Source: an uncultured Oscillospiraceae bacterium
GTDB lineage: Bacteria > Bacillota > Clostridia > Oscillospirales > Oscillospiraceae
Length of the DNA: 17,679 nt
Assembly: GCA_934565795.1 (NCBI GenBank)
Contig: CAKTIM010000035.1
Coordinates: forward strand, 1-17,679
Reading direction: 5' to 3'
In this document: in pieces, positions 11,965 through 17,679 of the stretch
How the letters are laid out: the number at the start of each line of letters is the position of its first letter
Numbering within the stretch: the first letter of the stretch is position 1
The notes under the pieces: model-generated
Told to the model about the DNA's origin: nothing
Seen by the model: the letters and a program-made list of their open reading frames with translations, nothing else
Database searches by the model: none
Translations under genes and position numbers: made by a program

Positions 11965-14376
11965 TTACTCCCGTAGGATTTTAACCTTGTATCGGGTGGA
12001 GCCGGCTTGGATGGTGGAGCCGGATTCGACGCGAGACCAGCGGCCGGGGCGCTGGGGGATGCCGGTGAGGGAGGTGCCGTTGGTGGAGTCGCGGTCGGTC
12101 AGGTACAGGACGCGGCCGTCCCATTGCAGCTCGAAGTGCAGGCCGGAGAGGGAGGTGTCCCGTGCATTGAGGATGATGTCCGACTTGCTGTTGCGGCCCA
12201 GGGTGCGGCTGCTGCCCTGCTCCATGGTCACGTAGACGGTGCCGCCGGGGTTGCCGTCAGGGGTTAGGCGGACGGTGACGCCGCCCTGTCCGGCGGGCTT
12301 TGCGGGCGGCTCGGGCAGCGTGCCGGTATCCCAGCCACGGGCGTCGCGGCGGCTGGCCGCAGGACGGGGCGCGGGGCGCGGGGCCGGGGCATCCTGGCGG
12401 TGGGAGGAATGGCGGCCGGGGAACAGCCCGGAGATGCGGGCGGTGCCGGAATCCACGGGGGCGTGCTTCTGCCGGTCATGCTGGCGGTCGGGGGCGGCAG
12501 CCTGGCGGGCAGAATCCGCCGCCGGCTGCCAGCCGGAGGCCGGGTCATCCGGCCAGCTGAGGGCTGCCGGTGGGGTTTGCCGCGCATCCGCCGGCTGCTG
12601 CCAATCCAGGGCCGGGGCGCTCTGGCTGGGCGGGTTGGGCGCCTGCTCCGCCGGGGCGGGCTGAGGGGCCTGCTCCTCCTGTAGGAACGGGAAAGGATCG
12701 GGAGCCTGGGCCTCGGAGGCGCGCTTCTTCCGACTCAGGAAGCTGCCGTGATACTCCGGCTCCTGGGCCTCGGTGGGTTCCGGGATTGGCTCTGCCTCGG
12801 CAGGCTCCGGCTCCATGGGGGCCGCCGGGGCGGGCACTTCCTCTGCCGGGACTGCCTCGGCGGCTGCTTCCTCGGCGGCCTTTTCCTCGGCGGCCTTTTC
12901 CTCGGCGGGTGCCTCTTCCACGGCTGCTTCTTCGACGGGCAACGCCTCCGCGTCCGTCGCTTCGGGGGCGGGTTCCGGCGCTTCCTCATGGGGCTGCTCC
13001 CCGGCGGGGGGCGCTTCCGCGAGGGCGGCTTCGGTATGCTCCGATTCCTCCGGCTCCGCTTCGGCGGGCTGCGCCTGGGTGGGGGCTGCGCTGGCGGGCT
13101 GCGCTTCGGCTGCCGGGGCGGGCGCTTCCTCCGTGGGCGTTTCCTGCGCGGCGGGTTCCGGCGTTTGGATGATCAGCTGAACGGGGACTGCGGGGGCAGC
13201 CTCCGGCTGAGCCTGCCGGGGCTGCTGCTTCTGCTTTTTCCGCTGCGCGCCCTTGTCCGTGGCCACAATGACGATGGCCAGGACGATCAGCACGCCAATG
13301 ACGCAGAACCCGATGATGCCGTAGCGGCGCAGCTCCACGTTGGGATCCTCGTGATACTCCGGGATCGGCTCCGGGGGCTGGGTGATGGGGGGAATGGTCT
13401 CCCGGGGCTGGGTGGGGGGCAGGGTCATCGGCTCGGTGACCGGCTCCGTCTCCGGCAGGGGAGGCAGGTCGGCGGTGTTCAGTGTCACGGTGTCGGTGAC
13501 GGTGCGGCTCTCCGCCTCCCAGGTCAGGGTCAGCTCCACGGTTTTGCCGGTGCGGGGAATGCTGTCCGCGTTCAGCGACAGCAGTGTCCAGCTCCGGGTC
13601 AGGTTCACAATATCCTGCACCGGCTCCACCACGGCGCTGACGGAGCCGTCCCCCTCCCGCAGGGGGGTGCGGCACGCGCCGCCCAGGGCCAGGGTGCTGT
13701 AGCGCTCCAGCCGCTGCGCCTGCTTTCCGGCATACTCGGTGATGGGCGGGGTGAGCAGGGCCACGAAGTTCACGCTCATGCCGCTGCCCTGGATGAACCG
13801 ACCGGCCTGATCCTCGTTGACCTTCATCACAATGGAATCATCGATGCCGTCAGTGAAGAATACGATGCAGCGGAAGCCCTGCTCCTCCTCGGCCACGGTG
13901 CGCAGCACCGTGTCGATGGCTTCAAACAGGTTGGTGCCCATGGAATCATAGGTGCAGGCGGCCTGGATGGCCTCCCGCCGGGCCTCGGGGTCGGTGAGCC
14001 TTTGGCCGAAGCTGACCTCCCGGCCCATGGTGATAAGCACCATGGAATCCTTTTCCCCCAGGCAGTCGCTGAGGGTATTCAGACCCAGCAGCTGCTGCTC
14101 CTTTTGGTAATTGCTGAAGGAGCGGGAGGTATCCACCACGCAGTAATAGGTAATGCCCGGCTGGGCCTCTGCCACGGTGGAGGCGCTGCCGCCCACGCTG
14201 ACCCCGTCCGCCGTGATCCTCACCGCGCCGCCGCTCAGCGGGACGGCGGTCAGAAGAACCTGGGAATCCTGAATCTGGACGCCGGGATACACCAGCTGCC
14301 CATCCTCCGCCCCCACGCTCAGGGCTAGGGCGGCCAGCAGGATCGCCGCCAGCAGGAATGCCGAACCTTTCTTCAT
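11965..14376 (-). CDS. Membrane vWA-FHA protein
   Basis: Predicted 803-aa single-pass protein. Signal peptide 1-23 leads to an extracellular vWA domain with a complete metal site (DTSRS 82-86, T148 in MGTNL, D176 in FFTDG). A Pro/Thr-rich stalk (305-345) precedes a membrane segment (about 353-373) and a basic stop. A 300-residue Ala/Pro/Glu-rich cytoplasmic linker ends in an FHA domain (about 700-803) with LGRNSKSDI, S-x-x-G-L-H-F and DSTNGTSL, the phosphothreonine-binding pattern. The topology suggests coupling of an external ligand to Ser/Thr-kinase signalling inside (inference); no kinase gene is in the window. AGAGGTG precedes ATG 14376. The gene was probably coupled to the upstream protease gene before a MITE inserted. 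Confidence 0.9.
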   Translation of the reverse strand: MKKGSAFLLAAILLAALALSVGAEDGQLVYPGVQIQDSQVLLTAVPLSGGAVRITADGVSVGGSASTVAEAQPGITYYCVVDTSRSFSNYQKEQQLLGLNTLSDCLGEKDSMVLITMGREVSFGQRLTDPEARREAIQAACTYDSMGTNLFEAIDTVLRTVAEEEQGFRCIVFFTDGIDDSIVMKVNEDQAGRFIQGSGMSVNFVALLTPPITEYAGKQAQRLERYSTLALGGACRTPLREGDGSVSAVVEPVQDIVNLTRSWTLLSLNADSIPRTGKTVELTLTWEAESRTVTDTVTLNTADLPPLPETEPVTEPMTLPPTQPRETIPPITQPPEPIPEYHEDPNVELRRYGIIGFCVIGVLIVLAIVIVATDKGAQRKKQKQQPRQAQPEAAPAVPVQLIIQTPEPAAQETPTEEAPAPAAEAQPASAAPTQAQPAEAEPEESEHTEAALAEAPPAGEQPHEEAPEPAPEATDAEALPVEEAAVEEAPAEEKAAEEKAAEEAAAEAVPAEEVPAPAAPMEPEPAEAEPIPEPTEAQEPEYHGSFLSRKKRASEAQAPDPFPFLQEEQAPQPAPAEQAPNPPSQSAPALDWQQPADARQTPPAALSWPDDPASGWQPAADSARQAAAPDRQHDRQKHAPVDSGTARISGLFPGRHSSHRQDAPAPRPAPRPAASRRDARGWDTGTLPEPPAKPAGQGGVTVRLTPDGNPGGTVYVTMEQGSSRTLGRNSKSDIILNARDTSLSGLHFELQWDGRVLYLTDRDSTNGTSLTGIPQRPGRWSRVESGSTIQAGSTRYKVKILRE
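12870..12908. repeat. 15-bp in-frame tandem repeat in the vWA-FHA linker
   Basis: CCTCGGCGGCCTTTT occurs twice in tandem (12870-12884 and 12885-12899), followed by a 9-bp partial copy. On minus it encodes repeats of EEKAA within the cytoplasmic linker. Such a 15-bp unit can change copy number by slippage without shifting the frame, altering linker length. Confidence 0.7.
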
Positions 14377-14409
14377 TTACTGCACCTCTTTCTTTTCGTC
14401 ATTCTCTTT

Positions 14410-14569
14410 GGAACCTCTGAATAAATCGTCTGCGGCTGTGAGCGGATCTTTTTCGTCCACTCTTCGGTAACGAAAACGGGAAATACATACAGTATTCCGC
14501 CGTTTCCGATACCTCGATTGGCCGAAAAATCTCTCGCTCACAGCTCTTGCCGATTTAATCAGAGCTTCC
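14410..14569. mobile_element. 160-bp MITE related to the IS5-type element, CTTT target duplication
   Basis: The left end GGAACCTCTGAATAAATCG (14410 onward) and the right end, GGAAGCTCTGATTAAATCGG on minus (14569-14550), share terminal repeats with the IS at 3763-4603. Weaker similarity extends inward for about 50 bp (GCTGTGAGCG near both ends). CTTT flanks both sides (14406-14409 and 14570-14573). No coding capacity. It inserted in the 3' end of the protease gene and supplies that gene's present last codons and TGA stop, leaving a 182-bp gap before the vWA-FHA gene. Confidence 0.88.
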
Positions 14570-15515
14570 CTTTTCGCTTCTGTTTCAGTTCTGCGGCCAG
14601 CTCCCTGGCGGTTTTGATAAAATACCAGATAAACGCCCCCGCCCCCAGGGCAGCCAGCGCGGTTAGACCGTAGGCAGCCGCAGGGCTGAGATCGGGCCGG
14701 TGGAGCAGGTCTGCCACAAACACCGTCACCGGCGAGGGGCCGGACAGGGCGGTATAGGGCAGCCCCAGCCCGTCCAGCAGCTCCATGGCGTAGTTGATGT
14801 ACACGGCGCAGAAAAGGCTGGTGGTCACATCCTCCTCAAAGCCGTAGGTGTTCTGGGCCACCACCGCCCCGTCCTGGTTCAGCAGGGGGCCGCCGGAGAA
14901 GCCGTGCTGAATGGGGGCGGAATGGATGATGGAGCGGGTGTTTCCGGCGCTGGTCATAATCAGATGGTCGGCGATGCTTCCCTGGGTGACGGTCACATCC
15001 TCCGGCCCGGAGTTTGCGCCGTTGTTCGTGGCCCGCAGCCCGGCGAAGCCCAGAGCGTAGACCTGCGTCCCATCCGTCACCCGGCGGGAGGACAGCAGGG
15101 GCAGCGCCCGATAGCCGGATACCGGCTGGGTAAGCTGAATCACCGCCACGTCCGGGTAGCCGTCGGTGGTGGCGAGCACCTGACATTCGATGGCGCAGTC
15201 CGCCAGAGGTACCTGGCTGGAATCCAGCTGCGCCCCGTCCTTCAGAAGCCACAGCCGCACGGAGCCATCCTCACACTTGCCGCTGCCGGTAGCCACATGC
15301 CAGTTGGTGAGGAAGATATCCGTCTCCTCACCGGCCACCCCCACGGCAAAGCCGGTACCCGTCCACCGCAGCCGCTGGCCGGTCTGCCGATCCGTGCCCA
15401 TGCCGTAAAGGTGCACCACACTCTCCCGCGCCGCCTCCACCGCCTCATCCTGCGCATACGCACAGGGCAGCAGCACCCAAAGGAGCAGGAAAAGAATTAT
15501 GATTTTTTTCATCAT
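14559..15515 (-). CDS. Membrane-anchored trypsin-like serine protease
   Basis: Predicted 318-aa exported protease. A signal peptide (1-21, ending CAYA) precedes a trypsin/HtrA-type fold with the triad H73 (TNWHVA), D122 (YPDVAVIQL) and S207 (HGFSGGPLL). A C-terminal membrane segment (about 279-300) anchors it with a short basic tail inside. There is no PDZ domain, unlike typical HtrA/DegP. GAAAGGA lies 5 nt before ATG 15515 and 8 nt before the adjacent ATG 15512, which is equally plausible. A longer upstream reading frame would run through a palindromic repeat and the next gene and is rejected. The present C-terminus (GKL) comes from the inserted MITE; the reconstructed ancestor ended KENDEKKEVQ with its TAA against the next gene's ATG. 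Confidence 0.88.
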   Translation of the reverse strand: MMKKIIILFLLLWVLLPCAYAQDEAVEAARESVVHLYGMGTDRQTGQRLRWTGTGFAVGVAGEETDIFLTNWHVATGSGKCEDGSVRLWLLKDGAQLDSSQVPLADCAIECQVLATTDGYPDVAVIQLTQPVSGYRALPLLSSRRVTDGTQVYALGFAGLRATNNGANSGPEDVTVTQGSIADHLIMTSAGNTRSIIHSAPIQHGFSGGPLLNQDGAVVAQNTYGFEEDVTTSLFCAVYINYAMELLDGLGLPYTALSGPSPVTVFVADLLHRPDLSPAAAYGLTALAALGAGAFIWYFIKTARELAAELKQKRKGKL

Positions 15516-15550
15516 CGTGTTCCTTTCATAAATGCGCCGCCCCCAAAGCG

Positions 15551-15616
15551 CCCCTGAAAGGTTTAGCAGGTGTAGCCGACCGCAGGGCGGCGTACAGCTG
15601 CTAAACCTTTCAGGGG
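15551..15616. repeat. 66-bp palindromic repeat between two surface-protein genes
   Basis: CCCCTGAAAGGTTTAGCAG (15551-15569) and its exact complement (15598-15616) form a perfect 19-bp stem; the loop contains a further TGTAGCCG/CGGCGTACA near-stem. It lies 15 bp after the stop of the upstream minus-strand gene and about 35 bp before the protease start. It shares 49 identical nucleotides with 11897-11945. In RNA it would be a very stable hairpin able to attenuate or stabilise the operon transcript. Confidence 0.8.
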
Positions 15617-15630
15617 AGGTTTGCAGGCCG

Positions 15631-16272
15631 TTACGCCAGCAGGTACTCCAGGAAGCGGGCGTCTTTTTCGTAGCTCTGGGTGCTGGCGACCAGGAGGATG
15701 CAGCTGGTGTCGGAGGACAGGGGGTAGTGGTCTGCAAACGCGGTGCCGTTCAGGCGGATGGCGGCGGGGATGCCGTCCAGGGTGATCACGTCGTATTGGG
15801 CAAGCTGCTCGTCGGAGAGGGCCAGACGCAGATCCAGCACCACCTCCTGCTCCATAAAGTGCGCAAGGGTCGCTTCGTCGGTGACGATGTAGTCCAGCGT
15901 CCGGGCGGCGATCATGCTGGTCACCAGCATAAAGGACGCGGCGTCGTTCTGGCTCACTGCCCCGGATTCAAAATCCAGATACCGGGTCTCCACCAGATCC
16001 ACCCGTGTATTGCTGTCGCTGCCGCAGTAATCGAAATAGTCCTGCTGTAGGTGGGCATAGCCCTCGGCAGTGGTGGAATTGTTGATGAAGATGCCGGAAA
16101 TCAGCACATCCTTGCGGTTGCCCGCAATGGTCGTCACCAGCGACACCAGCAGCCCCACCACGGCAATGCCGATCAGGATGTGCCACCTGTAATATTCATA
16201 GATATGCTCTACCTTTTTCTTTGCAGGCAGCGCCTTGAAGTCATTCCAACCAAACCGATCTCGATCTTTCAT
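15631..16272 (-). CDS. Single-pass membrane protein of unknown function
   Basis: Predicted 213-aa protein. Residues 1-28 are a charged, probably cytoplasmic start (MKDRDRFGWNDFKALPAKKK), residues 31-50 a membrane segment (HILIGIAVVGLLVSLVTTIA), and the rest an extracellular domain with mixed alpha/beta character and no recognisable motif. Similar layouts (K-K-x-x-H-x-x-x-Y-Y-x-W-H before the membrane helix) are common among unnamed Clostridia proteins. The start at 16272 follows AAGGAG; a longer frame upstream crosses repeats and is rejected. It is the first gene of a same-strand set with the protease and the vWA-FHA protein, so it may be a partner or substrate of those (inference). Function is not recognised. 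Confidence 0.8.
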   Translation of the reverse strand: MKDRDRFGWNDFKALPAKKKVEHIYEYYRWHILIGIAVVGLLVSLVTTIAGNRKDVLISGIFINNSTTAEGYAHLQQDYFDYCGSDSNTRVDLVETRYLDFESGAVSQNDAASFMLVTSMIAARTLDYIVTDEATLAHFMEQEVVLDLRLALSDEQLAQYDVITLDGIPAAIRLNGTAFADHYPLSSDTSCILLVASTQSYEKDARFLEYLLA

Positions 16273-16373
16273 AGCGTTCTCCTTATAAAATTCCTCTGTG
16301 CCCGCGTGGGGGGCACGCAACATGTGATGGCCTGCGTTGCCCGTTGAATGAACATTACCAAAAGTTTCTGAGT

Positions 16374-16479
16374 CCGTAGGGGGCGGCAATTTGTCGCCCC
16401 GCTGGGTACCGGGATTGAGCGGTTCGTTTATACAGCTCAGTTTCATTAGCTTTCGGGCGGCTAATATCCGCCCCTACGA
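16374..16479. repeat. Pair of REP-like palindromes facing inward
   Basis: On minus (16400-16374) the sequence reads GGGGCGACAAATTGCCGCCC followed by CCTACGG; on plus (16455-16479) it reads GGGCGGCTAATATCCGCCCC followed by TACGA. The outer flanks are also inverted: AAGTTTCTGAGTCCGTAGGG on the left, and on the right the complement ACATTCTGAGTTCGTAGGGG. The whole stretch of about 140 bp could fold back on itself. It is non-coding and lies in the 763-bp spacer between the 213-aa membrane protein gene and pckA. Confidence 0.6.
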
Positions 16480-16577
16480 ACTCAGAATGTTTGAGTCTCT
16501 ACCTTTTTAACCAAATCTCTCTCAAAACCATACGCTGAGTGCCCTCTTCAGTCGCTGCGGCGACAGCTTCCCCCACA

Positions 16578-16674
16578 GGGAAGCTTGGGGATGTATACTT
16601 GAGGGCATACGTTGTCCTTTCCTGCTATCGAAACCGCAACGTTAAGGGTCGGCAAATTGCCGACCCCTACGGGG
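16578..16674 (+). repeat. Dispersed intergenic repeat, copy B
   Basis: Second copy of the repeat at 69-165, ending in the perfect palindrome GGGTCGGCAAATTGCCGACC followed by CCTACGGGG. It is preceded by AGTCGCTGCGGCGACAGCTT, another common intergenic palindrome. Downstream, 16675-16900 holds one more small stem (GGGAAAA/TTTTCCC, 16779-16805) and nothing else that I can support. Confidence 0.7.
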
Positions 16675-16900
16675 GGCAGAGGGGTTTACGTGGTACCATT
16701 CTAAAGGCAGCGAGGTTACAGGCGGGGTACAAAATCAAACTATATTCTATCACATGCCTGGGGAAAAGCCAAGGGTGGGGGAAAAGATTTACAAAAAATT
16801 TTCCCGGTGGTGCTTTATGGTTGGGCGGAATGCTCAATGGGAAAGCGGGGGCGCATAAAAAGCGCTGTTTTCATCACAATTTTATAGAAAAAGCGGAAAA

Positions 16901-16974
16901 TTGAGGTTTACTTTCAGGGGGAACTATGATAGTATGATAGACGGTGGAGGTTGGGTTTCCCGCCTTTGCCACCG
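16901..16974 (+). promoter_or_regulatory. Candidate pckA promoter and structured leader
   Basis: TTGAGG (16901-16906), an 18-bp spacer and TATGAT (16925-16930) are a reasonable promoter; a second TATGAT lies at 16933. The leader of about 100 nt contains CGGTGG (16942-16947) paired with CCACCG (16969-16974), enclosing GGG-TTT-CCC. A regulatory role for the leader is speculative. Confidence 0.45.
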
Positions 16975-17035
16975 ATTGTTTTGATATGTGGCGTAAGCCC
17001 CATCGTCTACATTTTTTACAGGAGGAAATAGTATT

Positions 17036-17679
17036 ATGGAAACCTATGGCATCGAAAAGTACGGTATTACCGGTACGACCGAAATCATCCACAATCCTTC
17101 CTACGAACTGCTGTTCGAGGAGGAAACCAAGCCCGGCCTGACCGGCTACGAGGTGGGCAAGCTCACCGAGCTGGGCGCTGTCAACGTCATGACCGGCGTC
17201 TACACCGGCCGCTCCCCCAAAGACAAGTACATCGTCGTGGACGAGAACTCCAAGAACACCGTGTGGTGGACTTCCGATGAGTACAAGAACGACAACCACC
17301 CCATGAGCGAGGAGACCTGGGCAAAGGTCAAGGAGCTGGCTGTCAAGGAGCTGTGCAACAAGAAGCTGTACGTTGTTGACGCTTTCTGCGGCGCAAACCC
17401 CGACACCCGTATGGCTGTCCGCTTCATCGTGGAAGTGGCGTGGCAGGCTCACTTTGTGACCAATATGTTCATCCGTCCCACCGAGGAGGAGCTGAAGAAC
17501 TTCAAGCCCGACTTCATCGTCTACAACGCCTCCAAGGCAAAGGTGGAGAACTTCAAGGAGCTGGGTCTGAACTCCGAGACCTGCGTGGCCTTCAACATCA
17601 CCTCCCGTGAGCAGGTCATCATCAACACCTGGTACGGCGGCGAGATGAAGAAGGGCATGTTCTCCATGATGAACTACTA
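17036..17679 (+). CDS. pckA: Phosphoenolpyruvate carboxykinase (ATP), 5' part
   Basis: ATP-dependent PEPCK interconverts oxaloacetate plus ATP with PEP, CO2 and ADP in the cytoplasm. In anaerobes it often runs in the carboxylating direction towards succinate or other fermentation products. The first 214 codons are present and the frame stays open to the window end; full-length enzymes have about 530-540 residues. Start ATG 17036 has AGGAGGA 9 nt upstream. Family residues visible: R59 in [46 protein letters not shown] with Y200 and K206 of [11 protein letters not shown], equivalent by motif to E. coli R65, Y207 and K213. The codon use (GGC, AAG, CTG) looks like that of a highly expressed gene. 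No functional link to the preceding surface genes is apparent. Confidence 0.95.
   Translation, partial: METYGIEKYGITGTTEIIHNPSYELLFEEETKPGLTGYEVGKLTELGAVNVMTGVYTGRSPKDKYIVVDENSKNTVWWTSDEYKNDNHPMSEETWAKVKELAVKELCNKKLYVVDAFCGANPDTRMAVRFIVEVAWQAHFVTNMFIRPTEEELKNFKPDFIVYNASKAKVENFKELGLNSETCVAFNITSREQVIINTWYGGEMKKGMFSMMNY

Noticed and set aside
12748..14328. 526-codon plus-strand frame opposite the vWA-FHA gene
   Set aside because: Gly/Leu/His-rich composition produced by the complement of Ala/Pro/Glu codons; the minus strand has vWA, membrane and FHA signatures.
15516..15737. N-terminal extension of the protease gene
   Set aside because: It would translate the palindromic repeat and the end of the preceding gene and would bury the signal peptide; the ATG pair at 15510-15515 has a ribosome site.
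16539..16904. 121-codon plus-strand frame upstream of pckA
   Set aside because: Runs through dispersed repeat copy B, has no ribosome site and no recognisable domain; its counterpart frame upstream of the lipoprotein gene is likewise repeat DNA.
16931..17020. Riboswitch in the pckA leader
   Set aside because: Only a simple 6-bp stem and a small inner loop are visible; no known riboswitch core or terminator/antiterminator pair was found.

Overview
The window looks like a chromosomal segment from a high-GC anaerobic gut Clostridia, probably Oscillospiraceae. This is an inference from consensus AGGAGG ribosome sites, Firmicutes protein families (DUF3048 lipoprotein, PucR and LacI regulators, ATP-type PEP carboxykinase) and intergenic palindromes of the type seen in that group. 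No rRNA, tRNA or CRISPR array was seen.

Layout. Positions 1-291 hold dispersed palindromic repeats, then a DUF3048 lipoprotein gene (292-1380). A solo inverted-repeat remnant and a 129-bp MITE follow. Next is a LacI-type regulator (1625-2617) with its own promoter and a possible operator. Positions 2625-4603 are an accessory island: a decayed IS5/IS427-type transposase, an AT-rich gene for a small CxxC protein (3277-3762), and a decayed IS5-type element (3763-4603) with terminal repeats and TTAG target duplications. A PucR-family regulator (4604-6160, minus) then diverges from a tight three-gene operon (6412-9408): a 406-aa protein of unknown function, a GcvT-fold folate-dependent methyl or aminomethyl transferase, and a short-chain dehydrogenase. 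The operon ends at a strong terminator pair facing a small convergent gene (9497-9709, minus).

The second half is cell-surface oriented. A secreted seven-bladed RCC1-like propeller with a C-terminal NPCBM-like domain lies on plus (10030-11481). After a repeat-rich spacer, three membrane protein genes lie on minus, transcribed 16272 to 11965: a single-pass protein, a membrane-anchored trypsin-like serine protease, and a vWA-TM-FHA protein. A 160-bp MITE sits between the last two. Removing it with one target duplication restores a longer protease reading frame whose TAA directly abuts the ATG of the vWA-FHA gene, so the MITE appears to have split a coupled gene pair. A repeat-rich 763-bp spacer then leads to pckA (17036 onward, cut by the window end).

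The two most notable modules are the PucR-controlled GcvT/SDR/unknown-protein operon, a plausible uncharacterised demethylation or one-carbon pathway, and the surface module of protease, vWA-FHA and anchor protein. Repeats in the intergenic DNA, several of them nested or duplicated, form a third theme.
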